This document shows, one piece after another, positions 35,241 to 43,267 of a stretch of DNA of 64,000 nt (positions are counted from its first letter, which is position 1; each line of letters starts with the position of its first letter). This DNA is from Streptomyces sp. NBC_00286. Lineage in GTDB: Bacteria; Actinomycetota; Actinomycetes; Streptomycetales; Streptomycetaceae. Both the position numbers and the translations under genes were made by a program. Below the pieces are notes generated by a model. That model did no database searches and was not told the origin of the DNA. It saw nothing but the letters and a program-made list of their open reading frames with translations. The DNA lies in NCBI RefSeq assembly GCF_036173125.1, contig NZ_CP108054.1, positions 5,208,001 through 5,272,000 of the forward strand, in the 5' to 3' direction.

Positions 35241-35331
35241 GGAGGCGTCGCCTAGTCCGGTCTATGGCGCCGCACTGCTAATGCGGTTTGGGACTTCAAT
35301 CCCATCGAGGGTTCAAATCCCTCCGCCTCCG
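35241..35331 (+). tRNA. tRNA-Ser (anticodon GCU)
   Basis: The 91-nt class II tRNA has acceptor arms GGAGGCG / CGCCTCC, discriminator G, a long variable arm and T-arm GAGGG TTCAAAT CCCTC. The loop CTGCTAA between CCGCA and TGCGG gives anticodon GCT at 35277-35279. CCA is not encoded. Confidence 0.95.
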
Positions 35332-35341
35332 CCTCATGATC

Positions 35342-35375
35342 CCGAAGCCCTGGTCGCGACTGGCCGGGGCTTCGG
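35342..35375. terminator. Terminator downstream of tRNA-Ser(GCU)
   Basis: CCGAAGCCC pairs with GGGCTTCGG across a 16-base G/C-rich loop. Confidence 0.7.
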
Positions 35376-35528
35376 TCGTTCCCCGACCATTCCAGGGCCG
35401 TTTTCGCAGGTCATACAGGGTTCACTAAACGGATTTCGCCAGGCGCCACCAGTCATGTAATGTTGTTCCCGCAACGCCGACCGGGCCCAAAAGCCCGCCA
35501 GGAAGAGCCAACACAACAGAACACACAG

Positions 35529-35601
35529 GCACTCGTAGCTTAACGGATAGAGCATCTGACTACGGATCAGAAGGTTGCAGGTTCGAATCCTGCCGAGTGC
35601 A
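35529..35601 (+). tRNA. tRNA-Arg (anticodon ACG), attachment site of the AICE
   Basis: The 73-nt tRNA has acceptor arms GCACTCG / CGAGTGC, discriminator A and T-arm GCAGG TTCGAAT CCTGC. The anticodon loop CTACGGA, between TCTGA and TCAGA, gives anticodon ACG at 35562-35564. Its 3' part from base 35560 on is duplicated at 47038-47081, so the element restored the 3' half on integration. Confidence 0.96.
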
Positions 35602-35603
35602 CA
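35560..35603. repeat. attL: attL, 44-bp core within tRNA-Arg
   Basis: CTACGGATCAGAAGGTTGCA onward to CGAGTGCACA, identical to 47038-47081. It starts in the anticodon loop and runs 2 bases past the tRNA. Confidence 0.9.
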
Positions 35604-35608
35604 CAGGT

Positions 35609-35643
35609 CAAAGGCCCCACCGGTTCGCCCGGTGGGGCCTTTG
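35609..35643. terminator. tRNA-Arg terminator on the element side
   Basis: Fifteen-bp arms CAAAGGCCCCACCGG and CCGGTGGGGCCTTTG enclose 5 bases. It sits 6 bases past attL and ends tRNA-Arg and possibly int transcription. Confidence 0.85.
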
Positions 35644-35681
35644 ACATCAACGGGTGACATCAGTGCGGTCGGAAGTTGCCC

Positions 35682-36956
35682 TCAGTCGGTCGACTCCTCC
35701 CCCTCCGGTTCCTCGTCGGGGTCATGGAGATTGAGCGCGTCGTCCATGCGCTCCGCCGCCGCCCGGAGCGTCGTGTCCATCACATGCGCGTAGGTGTCGA
35801 GCGTCATCGTGATCGTGCTGTGCCCGAGCGTCTCCATGATCGTGCGAGCGTCCACCCCCTGTGAGAGCAGGAGGGAAGCGCACGTGTGCCGTAGATCGTG
35901 GACCCTGACGCGACGCACGTTCGCGTCTCGGCACAGGATCGTGAGCATCCGGTTCAGACTCCGGGGATCGGTGACGCGCCCCGTCGTCGTGGTGAAGATC
36001 AGCCCGTCAGGCTGGCCCGGCGCTGGCTGCCACTTCTTGCCCGCCACCTTGCGTTCCCGCTCCTGCTGCTCGCGGTGCTGGGTGAGCGCTCGTACGAGGT
36101 GCTGCGGCATGGACACCGTACGGATGGACCGTGTGGTCTTCGGCGTCCCGAAGAGCAGTTCCCGCCGGATGCGCTGCACGTTTCGGCGTACCCGGAGCTG
36201 TCGGTTCACGAGGTCTACGTCCGACCACGTGAGTCCGAGGGCTTCCCCGCGCCGCAGGCCGGTCGAGATGAGCAGCAACCACAGGGTGTACAGCCGGTGG
36301 GTGCGGGCGGTCTTGAGCAAGAGCCGTGCTTCGGCGCCGTCCAAGGGGCGCACCTCCTTGGGCGTGACGGTGGGGGTTTCGACGATGCGGGCGACGTTCC
36401 GAGCGATCAGCTCTTCGCGCATCGCTTGCTGGAGAGCGGATCGCAGCACAGCGTGGATGTACTGCACGGTCCGCGCGGAGGGGAGCCGCTTGCAGCATCG
36501 GCCCACGGCACAGCACGCGCGCTTGCCCTCGGGGCGCTCGCGGTCAGCGCCGCGCAGGCAGCAGAGGCACGAGCCCTTGAACTCCGTCAGGAAGCGGCGG
36601 ACGTCCGCCGGGGAGAGCCGGTTGAGTCGTTTCTTGCCGAGCGCCGGCCGGATGTAGAGCCGGGTCAACCCCTCGTAGCTGTTGAGTGTGGCGGGCTTGA
36701 GTCGCTCCGGAGCGATCGTGGCGAGCCAGTAAGTCAGGTAGTCCCCGAAGGCCATCGTCGACGATGCGGCGGGGATGCCCTGACGGGTCTTCTCCTGCAA
36801 CTCCGTCAGCTTGTCGGCCACTTCGTCGCGGGTCTTGCCGTAGACGAACTTCCTGGTGCGCGTCCCATCGGGGCGGTAGACGTAGGCGGCGGCGTGGTAG
36901 CGCCCGTCGGTGCGCTTGGTGATCGTTCCTTCGCCGTTGGCGCGTCGCTTGGCCAT
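35682..36956 (-). CDS. int: Tyrosine recombinase integrase
   Basis: The 424-residue site-specific integrase has an arm-binding N-terminus (KRTDGRYHAAAYVYRPDGTR), a core-binding SAM-like domain and a catalytic domain. Catalytic residues are visible: Arg in STGLRRGEALGL, His-x-x-Arg in HDLRHTCAS, His in TLGHSTITMT and Tyr in LDTYAHVMD. An unusual Cys-rich insert (CLCCLRG, CCAVGRCCK) lies at about 133-155 in the core-binding part. Its 3' end faces attL 80 bases away. The start ATG overlaps the xis stop (TGATG), so the two are translated together. Confidence 0.95.
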   Translation of the reverse strand: MAKRRANGEGTITKRTDGRYHAAAYVYRPDGTRTRKFVYGKTRDEVADKLTELQEKTRQGIPAASSTMAFGDYLTYWLATIAPERLKPATLNSYEGLTRLYIRPALGKKRLNRLSPADVRRFLTEFKGSCLCCLRGADRERPEGKRACCAVGRCCKRLPSARTVQYIHAVLRSALQQAMREELIARNVARIVETPTVTPKEVRPLDGAEARLLLKTARTHRLYTLWLLLISTGLRRGEALGLTWSDVDLVNRQLRVRRNVQRIRRELLFGTPKTTRSIRTVSMPQHLVRALTQHREQQERERKVAGKKWQPAPGQPDGLIFTTTTGRVTDPRSLNRMLTILCRDANVRRVRVHDLRHTCASLLLSQGVDARTIMETLGHSTITMTLDTYAHVMDTTLRAAAERMDDALNLHDPDEEPEGEESTD

Positions 36957-37153
36957 CAGGCAGCTTCCTCCAATCGGTCGCGCAAGTACGCGCGGACGCT
37001 GTCGACCGGGACGCGGCGGGCCCGACCGATCTTGATGCTGGGGAGTTCGTTCGAGCGGATCAGGTCGTAGACCTTGAACCGGCTGATCCGCAGGGCAGTC
37101 ATGACCTCGGGAACGGTCAGGGCTTCTGGCGTCGTGGGTACGGCGGTGAGCAC
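36956..37153 (-). CDS. xis: Excisionase (MerR-like HTH)
   Basis: The 65-residue DNA-binding protein is one winged-helix excisionase domain: LTVPEVMTALRISRFKVYDL, then IRSNELPSIKIGRARRVP. It directs excision by the integrase and is encoded directly upstream with a 1-base overlap. An in-frame upstream start region carries GGAGG (CCGGAGGTTCCGACGTG), supporting this start. Confidence 0.9.
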   Translation of the reverse strand: MLTAVPTTPEALTVPEVMTALRISRFKVYDLIRSNELPSIKIGRARRVPVDSVRAYLRDRLEEAA

Positions 37154-37203
37154 GTCGGAACCTCCGGGAGAGGGGAGAGCACTCTGGGCGCCCTTCTGAG
37201 GGG

Positions 37204-37376
37204 CGCTACTTCCGCTACTGCCGCTACCGCGCAGGTCAGGGGCCTGTTCGGGGTAGCGGGAAGGGGTAGCGGTAGCGGATGGGTAGCGGCGGGGTAGCGG
37301 CTGGCGATGCCGGTTGCCGCTACCCCGTTGTTGCTGGTCAGGCCACGTTTTCCGTGCCAGGTAGCGGAGGTAGCGG
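37204..37376. repeat. Iteron-like cluster of GTAGCG / CGCTAC, candidate replication origin
   Basis: Eleven copies of GTAGCG (either orientation) occur in about 173 bp: 37204, 37213, 37222 and 37318 as CGCTAC; 37253, 37266, 37272, 37283, 37294, 37361 and 37370 as GTAGCG. The cluster lies between xis and the DUF3631 gene and runs into that gene's last codons, where it encodes Pro/Leu repeats. Iterons beside a replication gene are typical of rolling or theta origins, so this is a candidate AICE origin. Confidence 0.5.
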
Positions 37377-38483
37377 ACTTTCCGGGGGTGGGGAGCAGTA
37401 GCGCGCCCACGCGTCCCACAGATCGGCGGCGTAGTAGCCCTTGAGGACGCTCCCGGCGGTCTTGATGTTGCGGGAGGCGATCGGCTCGTTGTCCGCCGTC
37501 ATGTACTCCGCGAGCATCTTCGACAGGCGCCGGTTGTCGAGCGGCTTGCCGTGCAGATCGGCCCATGGGGCGTCGTCGAGGGCGTTGAGCCGGTCCAGGA
37601 TGGCGACGGTGGGCAGGCGGTCGATGCCGACCATGACGTGATCGCGCAGGTCGGTCAGCAGCCGAACTCCCAAGCTGCCTTTGTCGTTGGCCTTGGACGC
37701 GGTCACCAGTGCCACGCATGCTTCGCGTGCCCGCTGTGGCCAGTCGCCGCCGGCTGCGTCGGCGATGGCGAGCAGGGGTTCCCACACGTCGGCGGGGCGG
37801 TCGGTGACGCCGTCGGGCATGTCCGGCCAGGCGCCCATGACGAACCCACGGGCGTGTTCGGCCCATTGGGCGAGCCGGTCACGCAGCTTGTGCCCCTCTG
37901 CCTCGTGGATGCGGGCCCGGAAGGGCTCTACCTTCTCGTTCCTGGCCCGGCGTCGCATGCGGATGACGACGGAACGGCTCATGATCGTGTCGGGCAGCGC
38001 TCCGAGTCCGGCGACCGCGACCGCGCAGTACGAGGGGAAGGCTTGCACGGTCTGGTTGCCGCCGTCGCCGATGCACCGGTAAGTGACCCCGGTACGGCGG
38101 TGTCCTGCGTTGAGGAATCCGCGCAGTTCCTCGTTGTCCCCCGCTTTCGGCCCAAAGACCGTGTCGATCTCGTCGAACAGGATCGTCGGCTTGCCGTTGC
38201 CCCCGGAGACGGACCGGAACAGAGCGGCGGCGGATGCGTTGACGGCGGTCATGGGCTGCGGCACGAGGGTTTCCACGATCTCCAGCGCGCGGGTCTTGCC
38301 CGACCCCGGTTCCGGGGAGAGGAAGGCGACACGGGGGGTGGAGTCGAAGCAGTCGAGCAGGTGGGCGTGCGCGTCCCACAGGGCGACGGCGACGTAGGCG
38401 GCCTCGTGGGGGAAGACGTTGAAGCGGCGGTGGAAGGCTTCCACCTCGTTGAGCAGTGCGGCCCCGTCGATGGTGTCGGTCAT
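37338..38483 (-). CDS. DUF3631 P-loop ATPase, probable AICE replication helicase-like protein
   Basis: The 381-residue protein has Walker A FLSPEPGSGKTRALE at about 55-68 and Walker B PTILFDEIDTVFG at about 98-110. It continues into the DUF3631 region (VEPFRARIHEAEGHKLRDRL; ADVWEPLLAIADAAGGDW). DUF3631 proteins accompany Prim-Pol in AICEs and probably act in replication initiation. The start ATG is 8 bases after GGAGG and overlaps the preceding stop (ATGA). The C-terminal Pro-rich tail is encoded by the GTAGCG repeats. Confidence 0.85.
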   Translation of the reverse strand: MTDTIDGAALLNEVEAFHRRFNVFPHEAAYVAVALWDAHAHLLDCFDSTPRVAFLSPEPGSGKTRALEIVETLVPQPMTAVNASAAALFRSVSGGNGKPTILFDEIDTVFGPKAGDNEELRGFLNAGHRRTGVTYRCIGDGGNQTVQAFPSYCAVAVAGLGALPDTIMSRSVVIRMRRRARNEKVEPFRARIHEAEGHKLRDRLAQWAEHARGFVMGAWPDMPDGVTDRPADVWEPLLAIADAAGGDWPQRAREACVALVTASKANDKGSLGVRLLTDLRDHVMVGIDRLPTVAILDRLNALDDAPWADLHGKPLDNRRLSKMLAEYMTADNEPIASRNIKTAGSVLKGYYAADLWDAWARYCSPPPESPLPPLPGTENVA

Positions 38484-38833
38484 GCGGCGGCCCTCCCTTC
38501 CTGGGGGGTGCGGAGCGGGCAGGTGTCGCGGTGGGCTTCGTGGTCGGTGATCAGGGCCAGCACGCGGGCGTGGCCGATGGCGCTGCGGTCGCGTCCGCAC
38601 AGGCACTTCGAGGTGGCGGTGGGCACGGCGCCGCGCGGCGCCACGATGTGCAGCCACGCCACGGGGTACCGGCCGTCGCCACGGCGCGGGTCAGGGTGAA
38701 CAGCAGTGGGGACGCCTTCGGCGACGCCCTTTCGGTCGCCTACGGCCGTCGCGTCCACAGGCTGTGGAGCGGCATGGAGCCGAGCGTCGGCGGGGGTACG
38801 GCAGTCCAGGTGGGGGGAGTTGGGGCCGGTCAT
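38480..38833 (-). CDS. Small Cys/His zinc-binding-like AICE protein
   Basis: The 117-residue protein is disordered at the N-terminus. Its C-terminal KCLCGRDRSAIGHARVLALI then TDHEAHRDTC carries a Cys-x-Cys, two His and a Cys suited to a zinc site. It is encoded between Prim-Pol and the DUF3631 ATPase with overlapping stop/start codons on both sides, so it is likely a replication accessory. I know this type only as a recurrent unnamed AICE protein. Confidence 0.7.
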   Translation of the reverse strand: MTGPNSPHLDCRTPADARLHAAPQPVDATAVGDRKGVAEGVPTAVHPDPRRGDGRYPVAWLHIVAPRGAVPTATSKCLCGRDRSAIGHARVLALITDHEAHRDTCPLRTPQEGRAAA

Positions 38834-39747
38834 GAGGCTGCCTGCCGTGGTGTGGCGTGGGTGATGACCCAGTCCATGGCGCTGCGGATGGTGGTGCGGC
38901 ACTCGGCCGGCGGGAGTCCGGTGGCCTCCCCCGCCGCCTGGATTGCCTGCTCTGCCACATGCCGGGGGAGGTGGCCCCACGCGACGAACCGGGCAATCTT
39001 GCAGGCGCTCTTGTGGAGCGTGTTGTTGCGGCCGTTCGGCCCGCCCTCGGACGCTGCCCGGATGACCGCGCATTCGCGGTCGAGCGCGGTGTTCGCTGCT
39101 CGGGTCCCGTCCCGAACAGGCATCAGCGTCACCTGTGCGGGCTTGGGCTGTGTGGTGAGCAGGGAGGCCAGCCACGTGGGCAGCGGGGCCACCGGAGCAT
39201 CGTCGGCGACCTCGTACGTGCCGTCGGGGGTGGTGCTGCCGGGGGCGACGACGTATCCGCCCCACGCGCGGGTGTCGATGTGCTTGCCGAGCCGGTCCGC
39301 GCTGCACTTCAGCCGCATCCCGGCAGGGGCGGTGAAGTACAGGTGCTCCCCGCCGCGCGCGGTCCGCACCCGGTAGGTGCGCGGGACGGTCTGCCCGGTG
39401 CGCTCGCAGAGCGCCGCAAGGGAAGTCGCGCCGTCAGGCGCTCCTTTCGGCTCTTCGGGCTTGCACACGTCCAGGTCGACGACGAGCAGACCGGCCGGAC
39501 CGGTGGCGATGCCCACGTTGTACGGGCGGGCGCCCCATGTGGCGTGGATCAACTCGGGGTCGGTGGTGGCGCGCTGTTCGGGCTTGCGGTGCCCGTCGGC
39601 GCAGCGCCCGGTGCGCGGGCATGCGCGTTCGGGGTGTCCGGCCGGCCGCTTGGCGTGCGGGTGCAGGGGGATGACGGGCCAGTCCCGACTCGCGGCTGTC
39701 AGCGCGGAGTCGAGCAGGCGCCGGTTTGCGGTCATCAGCCCGTTCAC
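38830..39747 (-). CDS. Prim-Pol replication protein of the AICE
   Basis: The 305-residue protein has an AEP/Prim-Pol domain (about 10-190): WPVIPLHPHAKRPAG, GPAGLLVVDLDVCKP (catalytic DxD), RTARGGEHLYFTAP and DTRAWGGYVVAPGS. A C-terminal helical primase module follows (GGPNGRNNTLHKSACKIARF). It should prime element replication together with the DUF3631 ATPase. The start GTG at 39747 is 7 bases after GGAGG and overlaps the methylase stop by 4 bases (GTGA); the ATG at 39735 is the alternative. Confidence 0.87.
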   Translation of the reverse strand: MNGLMTANRRLLDSALTAASRDWPVIPLHPHAKRPAGHPERACPRTGRCADGHRKPEQRATTDPELIHATWGARPYNVGIATGPAGLLVVDLDVCKPEEPKGAPDGATSLAALCERTGQTVPRTYRVRTARGGEHLYFTAPAGMRLKCSADRLGKHIDTRAWGGYVVAPGSTTPDGTYEVADDAPVAPLPTWLASLLTTQPKPAQVTLMPVRDGTRAANTALDRECAVIRAASEGGPNGRNNTLHKSACKIARFVAWGHLPRHVAEQAIQAAGEATGLPPAECRTTIRSAMDWVITHATPRQAAS

Positions 39748-40427
39748 GCGGCCACCTCCAGCGTGCGGGAGGCGAGGAAGGCGCGGCCGATGAACTCGCT
39801 GTAGGCGGGAGGGATGCACTCGCGGATGCCCTCGCGGGTCATCCAGGGCACGCCCATCACGCGGCGTGCGAGGGGGACGCCGGAGAAGTTGCCGACGAAC
39901 TGCCCGTACCAGCCCGGCGGGACGGGGCGGCCCATCTTCGCCTGCGGCACCGTGTGCGCGGGGTGGTGAGGCTGCGGGAGGCTGAACCCGCCGGTTTCGA
40001 AGTACCGGTGCCGGTAGGTCTGAAGCCCGACCATTGCCCCGCACAGCATCACCGGAGTGCGGAGTTTCGGGAGTGCGCCGCGTACGTTCTCGATCACCCA
40101 CGGGCGCCCGGTGGTTTCCAGGGCGGCGCGGGTGGGGTCGATCAGGTCGGGGTGGGCGTTGCCGTGCAGCCGCTGGCAGTCACTGTCCAACTGGCAGGGC
40201 GGGGAGGCGTGGATGAAGTCGAACTCGGCTCCGTGCTCGCGGATGAAGGCGACCGCGTCGCCCTGTACGAACCGGTAGGGGTAGAGGGGCTGGGGGTCGA
40301 TGTCGATGCCGGTCACGTCGAATCCGGCGTCGGCGTAGCCCTTGCCCGCGCCGCCCTGGCGGCAGAACGCGTCCAGCAGACGTGGCCTTAAGCCGCGGGC
40401 TCGCCGGATGTCGGTGGGTTGGGTCAT
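39744..40427 (-). CDS. Orphan C5-cytosine DNA methyltransferase
   Basis: The 227-residue protein has the SAM motif I (LLDAFCRQGGAGKGYADAGF), motif IV with the catalytic Cys (IHASPPCQLDSDC) and motif VI (WVIENVRG). It ends with FVGNFSGVPLARRVMGVPWM, a motif VIII-X-like part. It is short for the family (about 300 or more), with a small target-recognition region. No restriction endonuclease is adjacent, so it may protect the element on entry to a new host. It overlaps Prim-Pol by 4 bases. Confidence 0.85.
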   Translation of the reverse strand: MTQPTDIRRARGLRPRLLDAFCRQGGAGKGYADAGFDVTGIDIDPQPLYPYRFVQGDAVAFIREHGAEFDFIHASPPCQLDSDCQRLHGNAHPDLIDPTRAALETTGRPWVIENVRGALPKLRTPVMLCGAMVGLQTYRHRYFETGGFSLPQPHHPAHTVPQAKMGRPVPPGWYGQFVGNFSGVPLARRVMGVPWMTREGIRECIPPAYSEFIGRAFLASRTLEVAA

Positions 40428-40520
40428 GCTGGGTGTCTCCAGTTCTCTTTGAGCGTGCTGGATTGGCGGCGGCCCCGGTTCTTGGCGGAAGGGGGCCGCC
40501 GTTGTCGTGCGTCGGGAATC

Positions 40521-42305
40521 TCAGGCGGCGGCGGTGTCGTCGTCGCGCGTGGCGGTGAGCTGTCCGTCGCGGGTGCGGGTGATGTGTCCGGTGCTGGTCA
40601 GGTGCTTGACCGCCTTGGACACGGCGCCCTTCGACAACCCGGTCTGCTCGGCCAAGTCCTTTTGCCTGACCGGCCCGTCAGCGGTCTCGACGGCCTTGAG
40701 GACGCGGGCCGCCGCGCTGTCCGAGGCGGGCGCCGTGGATGCGGCGGCGGTGTCCTTCACGAGCGTGAGGACGGGCGCCGTCGCGGTGGCGGGTGCCGTG
40801 GTGCGCGACCACGGCGTACGGTCGGGCAGCGCGATGACGACGGCCTTGTCCATGTAGCGGACGTTGACCGGGTCGGGCTTGCGCTTGCCGTCCCGGACCA
40901 ACGCCACGCCGGGAACGGGGAGTTCGTCGGCGTTCCAGCCCTTGGCCTGCGCGTCCTCCCCGAGCACCACGCGGGCTTCGGCCGGCGTGCGCACCGAGAG
41001 GCAGATGGCGATGCCGATCTGCGGGGCGATCTGCTTGGGGATGCCGTCGCCGATGGTCGGCTTCTGGGTCATCCACCACAGGTCGATGCACGCCGCGCGG
41101 CCCATCCGCGCGATGGACTCCAGCCCCGGCAGAGCCGAGCGGTTCACGGTGCGGGTCTTGCCGTCGCTGCTCTCGGTCTCGTACGGGACCTTGTCGGCGG
41201 CCGTCATGACCTCGGCACCCTCGTCCACGACGACCGTGATGCGGGGCCGCTCCGCCGTGGGCGTCCAGGTGTCCTGGCCCTTGGGCAGCACGGCGAGCCG
41301 CTCCAGCATCTCCGTCTCCAGCTCATCCACCACGTCGACGACGTCGCGGGGAGTGGAGGCGACGCGGGCGCGGTGGTCCCACAACCGGCCCTCCACCCGC
41401 TTGAGGTCGATGATGACCAGCGCGTTCGCCTCTCCCTCGGAGGCGTCGAACAGCAGCGGGCGGGAGGCCACCGACTTCCCCGCGCCGGAACGTCCGGCGA
41501 TCAGCAGCCGCTCCCCGAGTGGCACCGTGACCGCGTCGCCGGTCACCGTGTCGACGCCGAGCGAGCGCCGTTCGGGCGTCCACACCAGGTCGTCACCGTC
41601 GGCGGCGGAGCGGGTGCGCAGGATCAGTTCCGCCCACCCGCCGCGCTTGCCCGCCTTGATCTGCATGCGCAGGGTGGTGCGGGCCCCGAGCAGCGCCCGC
41701 ACGTGCTCCTCAGCGCTCCGCAGCTTGCCCGGCGTCCACTGCCCGTCGAGCCGGACGGCGCACACGATGCCCGACTCGGTCAGCGTCGGCTGTCCGGTCA
41801 ACGTGCCTGCAAGACCGCGCTGTTCGGCGTGCTCCTTCCAGTGCTGCGGCTGAAGTCGCTTGAGCAGCGCGGCCTCTTCCGCATTGGGCTTGAGCCCGTC
41901 ATCGTGACGGCCTCGCACGATGGCCCACACGATCGCGGCCGTGATGGCGATCGCCACGGCGACGGCCGACCACAGCCACACCCGCACCGGCACGGCCGGC
42001 AGCCAGATGTATCCGGCGACGGCCGCACCGAGCGCGGTCTTGGACGCGAACAGCCACAGCGGGTCGGGCACCCGACGCTTGGCGGCGGCCACCTCCCGCT
42101 CCGCGCGGTGACGGAGCGGGGTGACGCCCTCGGGGTCGATGGCACGGGCGGTGGCGAGCGCACGCTTGGCGTCGCGCACGAGGGGCTTGCGCTCAGCGCG
42201 CAGAGAGCGGCGGCGGTCGGCTTCCTTGCGCCAGTGATCGGCCGTCCAGCGGGCGGCGGTTGCTGCGTACTGGCGGTGGGTCCGCCACACTTGGGAGTGG
42301 CTCAC
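40521..42305 (-). CDS. traB: FtsK/SpoIIIE-type DNA translocase TraB
   Basis: The 594-residue protein has two hydrophobic helices at about 75-120, an FtsK-like motor with Walker A LLIAGRSGAGKSVASRPLLF and Walker B ITVVVDEGAEVM, and a C-terminal winged helix (GPVRQKDLAEQTGLSKGAVS). Streptomyces TraB proteins move double-stranded DNA between hyphae through a hexameric pore, using the C-terminal helix to recognise clt repeats. The GTG start follows AAAGAGGACTCC. It lies upstream of the methylase on the same strand. Confidence 0.92.
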   Translation of the reverse strand: MSHSQVWRTHRQYAATAARWTADHWRKEADRRRSLRAERKPLVRDAKRALATARAIDPEGVTPLRHRAEREVAAAKRRVPDPLWLFASKTALGAAVAGYIWLPAVPVRVWLWSAVAVAIAITAAIVWAIVRGRHDDGLKPNAEEAALLKRLQPQHWKEHAEQRGLAGTLTGQPTLTESGIVCAVRLDGQWTPGKLRSAEEHVRALLGARTTLRMQIKAGKRGGWAELILRTRSAADGDDLVWTPERRSLGVDTVTGDAVTVPLGERLLIAGRSGAGKSVASRPLLFDASEGEANALVIIDLKRVEGRLWDHRARVASTPRDVVDVVDELETEMLERLAVLPKGQDTWTPTAERPRITVVVDEGAEVMTAADKVPYETESSDGKTRTVNRSALPGLESIARMGRAACIDLWWMTQKPTIGDGIPKQIAPQIGIAICLSVRTPAEARVVLGEDAQAKGWNADELPVPGVALVRDGKRKPDPVNVRYMDKAVVIALPDRTPWSRTTAPATATAPVLTLVKDTAAASTAPASDSAAARVLKAVETADGPVRQKDLAEQTGLSKGAVSKAVKHLTSTGHITRTRDGQLTATRDDDTAAA

Positions 42306-42536
42306 GGAGTCCTCTTTCCGGGTCGGTGAGTCGGACGGTGGCGGGCCCTGCACGGCCCGCTGCCGTCACGGTGAGTAGTGCGGTTTCCGGTTTCCTGGTT
42401 TCCTACGGGCGCTCCTACGCGTGCGCGCGCGAGAACGGAAACTTCCCTCACGGAGCGTCGCTACGGGGCTTGTTGCGGCCGAACAGGCTTCGGGGGGTTC
42501 CGACCCACACCGAAGGGGTGTCAGACGCCCTACGGG

Positions 42537-42586
42537 CCGCCTACGGCTTCCCGCCCGTTCCGGGTCGGGCGGGAAGCCGTAGGCGG
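42537..42586. terminator. Strong terminator upstream of traB
   Basis: Perfect 21-bp arms (CCGCCTACGGCTTCCCGCCC and complement) with an 8-base loop. It lies just downstream of the small membrane-protein gene and 230 bases before traB, separating two leftward transcription units. The 42306-42536 stretch holds no gene and should carry the traB promoter. Confidence 0.88.
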
Positions 42587-42598
42587 ATCATGCGGGGC

Positions 42599-42907
42599 TC
42601 AGTGCTTGGGGCGGGCGAGGCGGAGGGTGATGCCGCCGATGCCGAGCGGTCCGGCCACGCTGCCGATCGCGATCGCGGTGTGGGCGGCGAAGTCGAGCAG
42701 CGCGACGAACGCGGCCACGAGACCGAACACCCCCATGGCACCCGCGCCCGCGATGGCGAGGGGGAACAGGTAGTTGCGCAGCGGGCGCCCGCTCTGGTCG
42801 GTGGTGTGTACGACGATGACGACCGGTTGCCCGGTGGCTTCGGCGCGGCGGTAGGCGTCGGCGGGAATGTGCGGGGCGATGATCCCCGGCGGGTCACGGT
42901 GGGCCAT
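42599..42907 (-). CDS. Small SpdB-like membrane protein
   Basis: The 102-residue protein has a polar N-terminal half (IPADAYRRAEATGQPVVIVV) and two hydrophobic helices (NYLFPLAIAGAGAMGVFGLV, then AFVALLDFAAHTAIAIGSVA). Its place in the AICE transfer region matches the small membrane spread proteins (Spd) that help move plasmid DNA along the mycelium. The family is assigned by context. A strong terminator follows immediately. Confidence 0.7.
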   Translation of the reverse strand: MAHRDPPGIIAPHIPADAYRRAEATGQPVVIVVHTTDQSGRPLRNYLFPLAIAGAGAMGVFGLVAAFVALLDFAAHTAIAIGSVAGPLGIGGITLRLARPKH

Positions 42908-42925
42908 CAGGGCTCTCCCTCGGGA

Positions 42926-43267
42926 TCAATGGGGACTCACGCAGGGCACACAGGCCCCGAGCGAGGTGGGGATGACGTATCCGGCATCGCGCCGGCACTC
43001 GGGGCAGATCCGCCGGGCACGGTTGGCCCTGGCCAGCGCGGCCCACCGCCGGGGCGTCATCGGCCGGACGGGCTTGGCGTGCTCGATGCGGTAGAGGTAA
43101 GCGACCAGCGGGCCCCGCCGTCGGCGGGGACGCCGGAGTTCGGCGGCCACGTCCTGACCACCCGGACGCAGCCCCATCGCACGGAGCTGGCGGCGGGTGG
43201 CCAGACCGTCAGGAGCGAGCCGCCACCGGTACACAGGCAGCGAGCCACTGGCCGGCGCGGTGGTCAT
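42926..43267 (-). CDS. RRQRL-motif zinc-binding AICE protein
   Basis: The 113-residue basic protein has LATRRQLRAMGLRPGGQ (a variant of the RRQRL motif) and a C-terminal zinc ribbon, CPECRRDAGY with CVPC. It also has an AYLYRIEHAKPVRPMTPRRW stretch. Such proteins recur in AICE transfer regions; their function is unknown. The start ATG overlaps the stop of the DUF2637 gene by 1 base (TGATG). Confidence 0.75.
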   Translation of the reverse strand: MTTAPASGSLPVYRWRLAPDGLATRRQLRAMGLRPGGQDVAAELRRPRRRRGPLVAYLYRIEHAKPVRPMTPRRWAALARANRARRICPECRRDAGYVIPTSLGACVPCVSPH

